Virus record (IMG/VR): IMGVR_UViG_3300032323_000975
Location: 1-40,250 of that record
Direction: 5' to 3' (one strand)
Origin: a virus
DNA length: 40,250 bases
Positions 20,966 through 29,138 of this stretch are shown piece by piece (position 1 is the first letter of the stretch; every line of letters starts with the position of its first letter). The position numbers were made by a program, and so were the translations under genes. The notes below the pieces were generated by a model. The model had not been told where the DNA came from, ran no database searches, and saw only the letters and a program-made list of their open reading frames with translations.

Positions 20966-21378
20966 TATGGCCTCCTAAGAGAGATTGACATTAGATCAAC
21001 AACAAAGAATATGAGACAGATTAGCAGAGATATAATCTGTAAAGCACCGGATAATGTAAGGATGACGATGATCATTCCTGCGAGTGTCCAAGCCGCACCC
21101 ATCAGGTGACGTACTAGACGGGACAGGACACGACGACGCAGGGAATGTGGGCCGTTACCGAGCAGACCGATGAGATGAGTCGAAGCGACTGGTTCTTCAG
21201 CGTCAAACACAACAACGATTTCGTTGTTCAGCAAAGCTTCTTCGCCTACCTCTACCCCGATGACAGATCTGGAGAACTCTGATACTGCAATGGCGTATTT
21301 CGGTAGGGCTTTGTCTTCTTCAAACACAATGTACGAGGTGGGTGCTTTGAAGACGCTACGAAGGAATCTCTCTATCAT
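20965..21378 (-). CDS. Membrane protein of the lysis cassette (137 aa)
   Basis: N-terminal soluble alpha/beta part (MIERFLRSVFKAPTSYIVFE), then a basic stretch (SLRRRVLSRLVRHLM) and two close membrane helices at the C-terminus (residues 97-134). No family recognised. Stop and start overlap its neighbours (4 bases with the PA14 gene). A role in holin-type lysis or envelope remodelling is by location. Confidence 0.78.
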   Translation of the reverse strand: MIERFLRSVFKAPTSYIVFEEDKALPKYAIAVSEFSRSVIGVEVGEEALLNNEIVVVFDAEEPVASTHLIGLLGNGPHSLRRRVLSRLVRHLMGAAWTLAGMIIVILTLSGALQIISLLICLIFFVVDLMSISLRRP

Positions 21379-22454
21379 CGTCTTCTCCCGTTTGTTGTAC
21401 TGCTTGTGGTGGATACCCCCGTGGCTGAGATTGTAGCAACAGCCGCTATTTGTACGATGGCAACTGCGACCACGGTTCGGCGTTGTTCTTCGGTGGCGGT
21501 GAGGGTGATTTGGATCGGCCCGATACCTACCTTGCGGGTATATGTTTTACCATTCTGATTCGTCGTCTCCTGAGTCGGGGCTATCGAGGTGCTGGTCGTC
21601 GTCTCTGTCGTCGTAGGAACGCTTAGAGATGCCTCTGAGACGGTTGTAGAGGTAGAACCAAGGATCGTCGTAAGGGTCGTAGTCGATGAAAGAGTCGATG
21701 TAGGTATCTGACGAGGCAGAGAAGTTGAAGATGATGACTCCGTAGAGGGTGACAGGCTCACCGGAATCGTCGAACTCGGCGGAGTCGTAGTCGGCTGGAG
21801 TGAAGTCGATGTCGTCGTGGGCGGGTCGGGCAGTGTCGTCGTAGTGCTGGACAATATCAGCGAACTGGTGGTAGATGGCTCTGTTGTAGGCGGCAGAGTG
21901 TTCATCGTCGTCGTGGTTGTCCATACCTCAACTGTACTAAAAGCAGATGCAGGGATTATCTCCCAAGTTTCGTCAAGCATCCAATACAGTTTCACCCACG
22001 CTGCCCCACCGTTCTCGTAGTACCACAACAACATTTGTTTTGGGACACCGTATTCAAACGACACAGGTTCACTGACTGTTCCACCGCCACCTTTATCAAA
22101 CCAGTCGTAAGTGACAAGGGTGTTGTCTAGATACAGAACAGTTCCGTCATCGGCTTGTGTCATGAACCTGACATCACATGTGCATGGTGCAGTGAGATAC
22201 GAGTCGTATCGGACAACGAAATCTTCATACATATTGAACAACGGTTGACGATCAAAGTTCTGATCAACTTGTGCAACTTGTGTCGTGCCAACTATCGGTG
22301 TTGTCGGCGGTAACGGCGGGGCGTTATTGAAACCACGGTTGTTGAAAACCGTGACCGTAATACCAGGGTTCGGTGTTGCTTCTGATGTGGCGGCGAGGAA
22401 TAAGACCGATACACCGATTAGCAGTAAAGCGTATTTAGCCTTCCGACTTGTCAC
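21375..22454 (-). CDS. PA14-domain, mucin-like, membrane-anchored surface protein (359 aa)
   Basis: Signal peptide or start anchor at residues 8-26 (ALLLIGVSVLFLAATSEATP). A PA14-like domain lies about 65-165 (VRFMTQADDGTVLYLDNTLV; then YENGGAAWVKLYW). A Ser/Thr/Pro-rich stalk (about 175-300) follows, then a C-terminal membrane helix (VAVAIVQIAAVATISATGV) and basic end (GRRR). This is the design of a surface-displayed adhesin. It could bind glycans on the host cell outside and affect attachment or superinfection. It lies between endolysin and holin-like genes. PA14 assignment is by pattern only. Confidence 0.8.
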   Translation of the reverse strand: MTSRKAKYALLLIGVSVLFLAATSEATPNPGITVTVFNNRGFNNAPPLPPTTPIVGTTQVAQVDQNFDRQPLFNMYEDFVVRYDSYLTAPCTCDVRFMTQADDGTVLYLDNTLVTYDWFDKGGGGTVSEPVSFEYGVPKQMLLWYYENGGAAWVKLYWMLDETWEIIPASAFSTVEVWTTTTTMNTLPPTTEPSTTSSLILSSTTTTLPDPPTTTSTSLQPTTTPPSSTIPVSLSPSTESSSSTSLPRQIPTSTLSSTTTLTTILGSTSTTVSEASLSVPTTTETTTSTSIAPTQETTNQNGKTYTRKVGIGPIQITLTATEEQRRTVVAVAIVQIAAVATISATGVSTTSSTTNGRRR

Positions 22455-22704
22455 GCTTCACACCGAAAGCAGCATCTACTTCGTGTGCTTCAAGCTTGCC
22501 ATCCAATGAGGCTTTGGCGAGGTTGACGAGAACATCTGCGATGGCGTGGAAACCACCGAGAGCAGCCGAGTACCACAGTGGGATTTGTACGTCGGTGCCT
22601 ACTGAGTTGATGATGCTGGAGCCTGTGATGATGGTAAGGCTCGACATGATGAACAGGGCCACGATTCGGGCTGATACATCTTTGGCAATCTTCAGTGACA
22701 ACAT
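22435..22704 (-). CDS. Holin-like membrane protein (89 aa)
   Basis: Hydrophobic segments at about 12-32 (ARIVALFIMSSLTIITGSSI) and 42-65, with a charged C-terminus (AHEVDAAFGVKRDKSEG), as in r1t-type phage holins. Preceded by GAGGAG six bases before the ATG. Overlaps the surface protein gene by 20 bases. Best holin candidate by sequence, though the 20098 and 20325 genes also fit. Confidence 0.7.
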   Translation of the reverse strand: MLSLKIAKDVSARIVALFIMSSLTIITGSSIINSVGTDVQIPLWYSAALGGFHAIADVLVNLAKASLDGKLEAHEVDAAFGVKRDKSEG

Positions 22705-22745
22705 GGGGTTCTCCTCTTGGGGTTCCCCTCCGATGTTGAAGTGTA

Positions 22746-23153
22746 TCAGAAAGTCACTGAACCTGAGGAGTTAGTCACGGTAATAGACGGGTAGGTTATC
22801 TGCTGGAAATACTGGATGTAGTTAAATGCTTGAATGGTCATGGAAACATCTACAGATATAGATGATGTTGTTAGTCCACCATTGGCGTTGCTTGTGACAG
22901 ACGTGGTGAACCCATTGGCAGCAACGGTGGCGGTTTTGTACGCCAACCACAGTTCACCCGTATCAACTATGTAGGTGCTGACACCGGAAACTGTCGGGGT
23001 TTCATCCCATACCTCAACCCATGATCCGCCTGATTTGACGAACACGGACAGTGGGCGTTTCCAAGAACCATCGTGTCTAGCCCAAAACTTAGACCAGCCC
23101 TTCCAAGAACCAGCGTCTCTAGCTTGTGGGTTCTGTGAACCGACCTTCGGCAT
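22746..23153 (-). CDS. Minor tail/fibre protein (135 aa)
   Basis: Starts MPKVGSQNPQARDAGSWKGW; Trp-rich repeat-like N-terminus (SKFWARHDGSWKRPLSVFVK, WVEVWDET) typical of small tail tip proteins, then Ser/Thr-rich beta strands. Start at 23153 forms TAATG with the fibre gene upstream. Function inferred by neighbours. Confidence 0.75.
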   Translation of the reverse strand: MPKVGSQNPQARDAGSWKGWSKFWARHDGSWKRPLSVFVKSGGSWVEVWDETPTVSGVSTYIVDTGELWLAYKTATVAANGFTTSVTSNANGGLTTSSISVDVSMTIQAFNYIQYFQQITYPSITVTNSSGSVTF

Positions 23154-23977
23154 TAGACAACCTTCACCCAAATGTCGCCGTTCTTACCGCCACTAGGGTC
23201 AGAGGTGGACACCGTTACTTGTGGGACTGTGGAGTAATCCAACTTGGCGTTGGTGACATTGGCATCCGTAATCTTGGCTGTGGTAACAGCGTTAGAAGCC
23301 AAGTCATCAGCAACGATGGTGCCGTTCACGATGTTCGCAGAAGCAACAGTGATGCCTGTTGGCAGTGCGCCTGTCGCCAACTTGGACAAGTCGATAGCAG
23401 CAGAGGCGTTGATGTCAGCATTGACGATTGCACCGTCAGCGATTTTGCCTGAGGTAACAGCACTGTCAGCAATCTCGCTAGTGCCTACAGCACCAGTGGC
23501 AATCTTGGCTGAAGTAACAGCATCGTCAGCGATACCGCCCGTAGCGACCTGACCCCACGATGGGTCAGTGCCGTTCGTCTTCAACACCTGATCAGCAGAC
23601 CCCACAGCAAGACGGGTGAAACTAGAAGAACCGTGATACACAATGTCACCACGGGTTGTGTAGGTAGCAGTCAACTCGTTCGCTTCGTCAGCATCAATAG
23701 CTGTGAACACCGGATAAATCGTGCAACCAGACGCATGGTTCTGATCCGAAGTGTCATCCACACCACGGGTAATCGACGAAATACTGGTACCCGAAATAGA
23801 ACCGATAAGAATCTTTTCCTCAGATGACGTGCCAGGGTCAACAACACAGTAGAACGGACCTGAAGTGGGCCAGCCTGTATTGGCTGAGATGGTGGCTGAT
23901 GTGGCACCAGCAGACAAGCCAGCCGAAATTGTGGCGGGGGTGGCGTTGCCTTTGTATTTTCTGCGTGTCTTAGCCAT
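23153..23977 (-). CDS. Tail fibre-like protein with repeats (274 aa)
   Basis: N-terminal domain with Gly/Thr-rich strands, then imperfect repeats of the type VTSAKIATGAVGTSEIADSA (about residues 155-240), giving a beta-solenoid or trimeric fibre. Typical of phage tail fibres. C-terminus KNGDIWVKVV is like a fibre tip. Located with tail genes; a receptor-contact role is inferred. Confidence 0.85.
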   Translation of the reverse strand: MAKTRRKYKGNATPATISAGLSAGATSATISANTGWPTSGPFYCVVDPGTSSEEKILIGSISGTSISSITRGVDDTSDQNHASGCTIYPVFTAIDADEANELTATYTTRGDIVYHGSSSFTRLAVGSADQVLKTNGTDPSWGQVATGGIADDAVTSAKIATGAVGTSEIADSAVTSGKIADGAIVNADINASAAIDLSKLATGALPTGITVASANIVNGTIVADDLASNAVTTAKITDANVTNAKLDYSTVPQVTVSTSDPSGGKNGDIWVKVV

Positions 23978-23984
23978 GATGCTC

Positions 23985-25826
23985 CTATTCGGTGACCGTT
24001 CTCATAATAACAGTTGCGGTTCCTTCCCATAGCCAGTTCAGGTTGGTGGCATCAAGAGCCTGCCATTCGACATCTTCAACGATGACGGAGTAGGTGTCGC
24101 CTTTTTCTTGGTAGGTGATGATGCGTGGGTTCGCTACAAGGTTGTCAAGGATGTCTCGTTCAGCTTCAACATCCATGTAGTAGTCCTTGCCGTGGACATT
24201 CAAGGTGGAATGAATCAAGACGGGGACACTGATGAGACGGGAACGGGATGGTGCTGCATAGGCACGTGCCATCCAACGGGTCAAGGTTGGGCCTGTTGTG
24301 GCGGATTGACGGGTCAGTGTCAACTTGTAGGAGGCTTCAATGAACTTGTCTTCAGGGGCTAGGAAGGTGTGTTCCGTGTCTGCCTGATCTGAGTGGGTGC
24401 CGATGCTTTCGTATTCACCTGATTCAAACGAAACGGAAGTAGAGACAGAACCGACGAGTGGTTGTACACGGATGTCGAATCGTGGGGCGAACTTGCGATC
24501 TGGGATTCCCCAACGGTAGATGCCTGTCTCGATAGAACCTGAAGTGACAAGGTTCCCTGTGTCTTCAGCGATGACACCGACACCTGACACTACGAAGCAG
24601 TGCTTGTCGTTGAAGGTGACAACATTCAACACGTCTGCTGTGGAGCCGTACATTAGGTCGGTAGCGAAAGCGGGGGTGTTCGGGGCGATAAAGGTGGACA
24701 GGTCTAAACGGCCTAACCCTGTTGATTCACCGTCATAGTTTGACCATGTGAACCAAATGAACCTGTCGTTGGATGAAAACTTTTTGACTGATCCTGAAGT
24801 GGGGATGATGGCACCAGCAACAAGGTTGTTTTGTGAGTCTGTCGTGCAATAACGGACACCTTTGTTTGTGCCGATAAGGATGTTACCGAGGTATCCTGAG
24901 ATTGCTGTGACTACTTCACCTGTTGGAAGTTCAAGAGCAACGACACCTGAGTCAAGTGTGCCGTCTGTTTTGACGGTGATTTTATAGATAAGAGATTTCT
25001 TGCCTACATAACCTGCTGCGTACACAGCGTTTTGTCCTGTGGCTACACCGACCCAACGCCAATCAGGGTCATCTATTATAATTCTGTCTGCTGTTGTCCC
25101 TGCGCCTGCAATTTGACGCAAGTTTCGGTCATGTGCGCCAAACATGAAACCTTTAGCGAAACCCAACATATAGTAATCATTTGTTCCAGTAACAAACTTT
25201 GTGCCACTAATTGTTCCTGCTGCAACACTCGTATCAATCCTGCGTACACCGTCAGAAGGGAAAGCAAGATAGATGTCGTTACCATCGGTAGCCATAGCCT
25301 GCACGGAACCACCAGGTTCGCCAGTACAGTCAGTCCATGTAGGGCTAGAGGCGTATGGGTCTGTTGTGTATTTGACATCACCATTGAGTGAAACATAAAC
25401 ACGCCCGTCTTGTACAACCATGTGGCTAGTAGTAGCCGATGAAGCCAAGGACACCTTCGTACCGTTCAACAAAGACAACTGGCCTTTAATCCAAACATCC
25501 ACACCCTTAGACTTGAAGAACCGATAGTCCTGCGCTGCAGCATCGTCAGAGTATTTCTGTCCCGCACCGAAATGCCACGAATTCTGACCACGCCGCCACA
25601 AACCCTGAGGACTAATCGCAGACTCGCCAGGTGCAGTCGAGTTGTCCTGCGAATCACGAACACGCTGATCAAACTGGCGTGTGAACCTACCGGAACGTGA
25701 ATCAATCATGTACGGTCTGCCGTTAATAGCTACAGGGAACACATCAGGAACTAACGCTGTGGTGCCTGTACCCGTAAAGAAACTAGGCCCACCCCTGAAA
25801 GATGTCGTGAAATCAATCAGAGGCAT
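23985..25826 (-). CDS. Tail nozzle/tubular-B-like protein (613 aa)
   Basis: Large beta-rich protein (starts MPLIDFTTSFRGGPSFFTGT) with repeated blade-like strands (VYVSLNGDVKY, DIYLAFPSDGV, NAVYAAGYVGKKSLIYKI) suggesting a propeller. Such proteins form the nozzle or tail tip of short-tailed phages (compare T7 gp12). It is adjacent to the 295-aa adaptor-like gene. No enzyme motif seen. Confidence 0.75.
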   Translation of the reverse strand: MPLIDFTTSFRGGPSFFTGTGTTALVPDVFPVAINGRPYMIDSRSGRFTRQFDQRVRDSQDNSTAPGESAISPQGLWRRGQNSWHFGAGQKYSDDAAAQDYRFFKSKGVDVWIKGQLSLLNGTKVSLASSATTSHMVVQDGRVYVSLNGDVKYTTDPYASSPTWTDCTGEPGGSVQAMATDGNDIYLAFPSDGVRRIDTSVAAGTISGTKFVTGTNDYYMLGFAKGFMFGAHDRNLRQIAGAGTTADRIIIDDPDWRWVGVATGQNAVYAAGYVGKKSLIYKITVKTDGTLDSGVVALELPTGEVVTAISGYLGNILIGTNKGVRYCTTDSQNNLVAGAIIPTSGSVKKFSSNDRFIWFTWSNYDGESTGLGRLDLSTFIAPNTPAFATDLMYGSTADVLNVVTFNDKHCFVVSGVGVIAEDTGNLVTSGSIETGIYRWGIPDRKFAPRFDIRVQPLVGSVSTSVSFESGEYESIGTHSDQADTEHTFLAPEDKFIEASYKLTLTRQSATTGPTLTRWMARAYAAPSRSRLISVPVLIHSTLNVHGKDYYMDVEAERDILDNLVANPRIITYQEKGDTYSVIVEDVEWQALDATNLNWLWEGTATVIMRTVTE

Positions 25827-25829
25827 CGG

Positions 25830-26717
25830 CTAATCCTTTGATAAGTATGTGGGGTACTGCCTAATAAGCTTTGCTGCTTCTGCGGTTATACGGTCACGGC
25901 GCATACGAATCAGGTTGGTGACTGATGCGGATACAGCCCCTGCTCCTACTTCATCTGCACGGCGAGTGTCGCCTTGGGATTCGGTGAAGTTACGTTTGAT
26001 TTCACGAGGAGCCATCAAACGGATTTGGACACCCAAGTTGATGATGTCTTCACACGATGCGGGTAGCCCTGACTGGTTGGCTAGGTTTTGGGTTTCGTTC
26101 GTCAACGGTGTGAACGGGGCTTTATAGACGATACGAAGACGACCTGAAAGTTGGCGTTGTTCAAACTTCAAGCCGTAACTACTGGAGAAATCATCGGTGG
26201 GTAGGTCACGTAGTAGGCGTACTTTGCGGATCCAGTCGTATCGGTCTGCTGTGACACGCAGATGAACACCTACTAGGTCAATGATGTTGAGAACTGGTGG
26301 CAGGTTAATGATGTCGGATGTTCCGTTGTAGTTGAAGTCAAATGTTTTCACTTGGAACAAGCCGTGTACGGGGCTGGACAAATCCTGCAACTCGTCGTTC
26401 AACGCTTCAAAGATTTGTGATCGTGGGAATCGTGGGTTCACGGTGACGACTGCACCGGCGGTGTGGGCTGCGGCTGTGGTGCCGTTCCAGCCACGCTCTA
26501 CCGTCAACGTCTTGGTACCTGCTGTTGCTTCCCAAACATAAAACAGTTCAGAGTCAATCTCAAACACTTGCCCTGCACGAATCCCGTCAAGGTCATACGT
26601 CATTACGACAGAAGTGGTCGTGGCGTTGATCGTGGCAGACAACTTGTTGCGTTGCTCGATAACACCCGACAGCAACTGTCGAAGGGTTCGGTTGATTACA
26701 GCAGTACCAGTGGACAT
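25830..26717 (-). CDS. Tail adaptor/tubular-A-like protein (295 aa)
   Basis: Starts MSTGTAVINRTLRQLLSGVI. N-terminal beta domain with VFEIDSELFYVWEATAG, then mixed helices (RSQIFEALNDELQDLS). C-terminal basic helix (NLIRMRRDRITAEAAKLIRQ) like head-tail adaptors. Position directly before the nozzle-like gene matches the T7 gp11-gp12 order. Assignment by position and general resemblance. Starts as TAATG after the lysine-rich microprotein. Confidence 0.7.
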   Translation of the reverse strand: MSTGTAVINRTLRQLLSGVIEQRNKLSATINATTTSVVMTYDLDGIRAGQVFEIDSELFYVWEATAGTKTLTVERGWNGTTAAAHTAGAVVTVNPRFPRSQIFEALNDELQDLSSPVHGLFQVKTFDFNYNGTSDIINLPPVLNIIDLVGVHLRVTADRYDWIRKVRLLRDLPTDDFSSSYGLKFEQRQLSGRLRIVYKAPFTPLTNETQNLANQSGLPASCEDIINLGVQIRLMAPREIKRNFTESQGDTRRADEVGAGAVSASVTNLIRMRRDRITAEAAKLIRQYPTYLSKD

Positions 26718-26878
26718 TACTTCTTAGACTTTCCTGCCTTAGAAAGAGCGATAGCGATAGCCTGCTTCTTTTTACGGACAACAGGACCACCCTTGCCTGA
26801 GTGCAGTTCCCCTGCTTTGAACTCACGCATAGTGGCAGAAATCTTCTTCTCAGCCTTTGACTTCTTTTTGGCGGCCAT
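26717..26878 (-). CDS. Lysine-rich small protein, DUF6496-like (53 aa)
   Basis: Hand-translated: MAAKKKSKAEKKISATMREF then KAGELHSGKGGPVVRKKKQA and IAIALSKAGKSKK. I recognise the pattern MREFKxGxLHSGKGGPVV as a small conserved phage protein family. Very basic, probably virion- or DNA-associated. TAATG on both sides. Confidence 0.82.
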   Translation of the reverse strand: MAAKKKSKAEKKISATMREFKAGELHSGKGGPVVRKKKQAIAIALSKAGKSKK

Positions 26879-26997
26879 TACTTCTTCTTCTTGGCCTTTG
26901 GCTTCATCCCGCCTTTTTTGGAGCCGTACTCCATCTTGCGTTCCTTAGCACCTTCCATCATTTCGTGCTTCTTACCGGACTTCATTGACTTCTTCAT
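26878..26997 (-). CDS. Lysine-rich small protein (39 aa)
   Basis: Hand-translated: MKKSMKSGKKHEMMEGAKER then KMEYGSKKGGMKPKAKKKK. One-third lysine and repeated Met; may condense DNA or bind capsid/tail. Coupled to the DUF6496-like gene by TAATG. AAGGAGCC ribosome site precedes it. Confidence 0.75.
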   Translation of the reverse strand: MKKSMKSGKKHEMMEGAKERKMEYGSKKGGMKPKAKKKK

Positions 26998-27027
26998 GCT
27001 GGCTCCTTTAATGCAGTAGCACCTGCA

Positions 27028-28080
27028 TCATAGCCCATACCACCGTAGGTTGTTTCGTAGCCTCTCATCGGTGGGGTTGATGTCAACGGCGGCTTGACCG
27101 TATCGCTGTGCTTCATCCATGAACCCAAGATGGTAGGCGGAGATAGCCAGCAGATCATACGGGAGCCAACCCCAAGCTTCTGCTTCACATAGATAGTCGA
27201 GTGGTTTTTCTGTGATGGTGAACGCCATGTGACAGGTGTGGTAACAGGCCCGCCAATCTTCAATGTCGTAGTAGTGCTTTGCTAAATCAACCCATGATTC
27301 ACGTCTGCCACGGTCTTCAGCGATGGCACGGTACAGGTGGAACTCACGGGCTTGTGGTCGCATCTTGGCGATATACCGGTGTGACGCTGCCCGTTCAGGG
27401 TTCCACATAGACAGGTCTAGGTGGTGCATGAAATGGTATTGGGCTAGTTCGTATTGTCCGTTGAAGAAGTATTCACGGGCTAGGTAGAACTGGTTGCGGT
27501 CATCACGGGGGTCTTCTTCGACTGCGAGTTTCAACAGGTCAAAGTATTGTCCACGGGATTTTGTTGGATCTGGGTGGTGGTGGATTTCTAGCCCGTCAAC
27601 CCAATGTTGCTTCTCGATGATTTCAGGTTTGATGACTTCGTGTACGGGGTGTTTCCATGTGTAGCCGTGGCGGGCGTGGATTTTGTCGCCACCATAAACC
27701 AAGCCTTCGGATCCGTCAGGGTTCCATGACCACACGTATTTGTAACGGGGTCGGGTCGTGCCAGCAGGGATGGCTTCTAGGGCTTCACGCCAACCTGGTT
27801 GTAGGACTTCATCCATGTCTAGGGCGATACAGATGTCAATATCTGCGGGGAGTATTTGCAGGGCATGGTTGCGGGCTGTGTCAAAACGCCACGGGTTGAA
27901 AATGCCTTCGTGGATTTTGACTCCACAGATGTTGGCTAGGTCGACTGTTCTGTCTGTTGAACCGGTATCTAGGATCAGTCGATAGTCAGCTTCGGCACAA
28001 GATTCGGCCCAACGTGCCACGAACTGTTCTTCGTTTTTAGCGATGGTATAAACCGCAATCTTTATTCTTCCATCAACCAT
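27028..28080 (-). CDS. GT2 glycosyltransferase with C-terminal TPR-like helices (350 aa)
   Basis: N-terminal GT2 (GT-A fold): YTIAKNEEQFVARWAESC, ILDTGSTDRT and a DxD-like ALDMDEVLQPGW. Residues about 190-345 are helical repeats (LAREYFFNGQYELAQYHFMH; AISAYHLGFMDEAQRYGQAA) like TPR. The family is common in aquatic phages. It transfers a sugar, perhaps to virion fibres or host surface; acceptor unknown. Overlaps the 358-aa gene by 19 bases. Confidence 0.9.
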   Translation of the reverse strand: MVDGRIKIAVYTIAKNEEQFVARWAESCAEADYRLILDTGSTDRTVDLANICGVKIHEGIFNPWRFDTARNHALQILPADIDICIALDMDEVLQPGWREALEAIPAGTTRPRYKYVWSWNPDGSEGLVYGGDKIHARHGYTWKHPVHEVIKPEIIEKQHWVDGLEIHHHPDPTKSRGQYFDLLKLAVEEDPRDDRNQFYLAREYFFNGQYELAQYHFMHHLDLSMWNPERAASHRYIAKMRPQAREFHLYRAIAEDRGRRESWVDLAKHYYDIEDWRACYHTCHMAFTITEKPLDYLCEAEAWGWLPYDLLAISAYHLGFMDEAQRYGQAAVDINPTDERLRNNLRWYGL

Positions 28081-29138
28081 TTACTGTTCCCCTTTGCTTT
28101 ACTAAACACTTCAAACCACGGACTGAAAACCACGGATGCTTTTTCCCAAATGATTTCAGGAACATTCCCGTCACCTGGATAATCGTGTCTAGTGTGGTGT
28201 TTATAAAAAGCAGCCTTACGCACATCAAGACTGGTTTGCTCTAGTTCTGCAATATCTTGAACATCCCAAGTTCCTGGGTTAGCATCAAGCAGAGAAGCAA
28301 GAGAAACAAATGATGAGTTTTGTTTGATGTAGACAATAAGGTCTTCTTGTGGTCCAACAGCATCTTCAGGGCGCATACGGGCATCGTCACGACCAGCGAG
28401 GAATCGAGCAATCTGCATATCGGGGTATGCGTCAATATGCCATTGTTCCAGCCCAGTAATTGAACAGAACTGTGCGGCCTTCTGCGATATAGGTTCGCTG
28501 TTGTTGAATGGATCTTGAGATACAACACTCCATTCGTAAACCAGTTTCATGCATTCGCTCAGAGTAGGTGCTGTCATTGGAGTGATGGCATTATTAACAA
28601 ACTGCCACCGTTGTTCGGCGTAATTAGACCTGCGAACATAAATCAAATGTCCCACGCTTGCAACAGTCAAGATTGATTCAAAATCTAAGATGACGCTTTT
28701 CTCTTCTACTGGTCGATGATATGTACCTTCCCTATCGGGGAAAGGGAATGGGCCGTAAAACGAAACATCACAACGCCAATCTGTTTTGTCGTTAGAAGGT
28801 ATGGGTTGTGAATCTGTAAAAATGAAAGTTCCCAAATCATCATTTGGGGGCTGTATCGCACAAAGATGTTGAACTCTTTCATGTGCTTGTGTAGAAATAT
28901 GCTCGCTGACACCTTCGCCAATAGCCATCAAACCTTGTGCATGAACAGTCTCGGCAAGACTGCTAAACCCAACAAGGATTCTGCCATTGAACATTCTGTA
29001 AGCTCTGAAGTCTGTCCACGGATCGTTACCGGCTGGTGTTGGTCGAACTACATCAACGTGTTGACCGTATTGCTTTTTAAGCAGATACCACAACGAATGA
29101 TGCTGTAATGCTTCTACGGAAAAATCTTCAATAATCAT
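28062..29138 (-). CDS. Unknown protein between GT2 and fibre genes (358 aa)
   Basis: Starts MIIEDFSVEALQHHSLWYLL. Mixed alpha/beta, no clear motif. Cytosolic-looking; no signal peptide, membrane helix or repeats. Codons and base composition look more AT-rich than its neighbours, which could mean recent acquisition. Its place between two sugar-related genes and fibres suggests a link to surface modification, but this is a guess. Confidence 0.75.
   Translation of the reverse strand: MIIEDFSVEALQHHSLWYLLKKQYGQHVDVVRPTPAGNDPWTDFRAYRMFNGRILVGFSSLAETVHAQGLMAIGEGVSEHISTQAHERVQHLCAIQPPNDDLGTFIFTDSQPIPSNDKTDWRCDVSFYGPFPFPDREGTYHRPVEEKSVILDFESILTVASVGHLIYVRRSNYAEQRWQFVNNAITPMTAPTLSECMKLVYEWSVVSQDPFNNSEPISQKAAQFCSITGLEQWHIDAYPDMQIARFLAGRDDARMRPEDAVGPQEDLIVYIKQNSSFVSLASLLDANPGTWDVQDIAELEQTSLDVRKAAFYKHHTRHDYPGDGNVPEIIWEKASVVFSPWFEVFSKAKGNSKWLMEE

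Noticed and set aside
21547-21924. Asp/Tyr-rich 125-aa frame inside the PA14 gene
   Set aside because: It is the shifted reading of repeated ACG/ACC threonine codons and has no family likeness.
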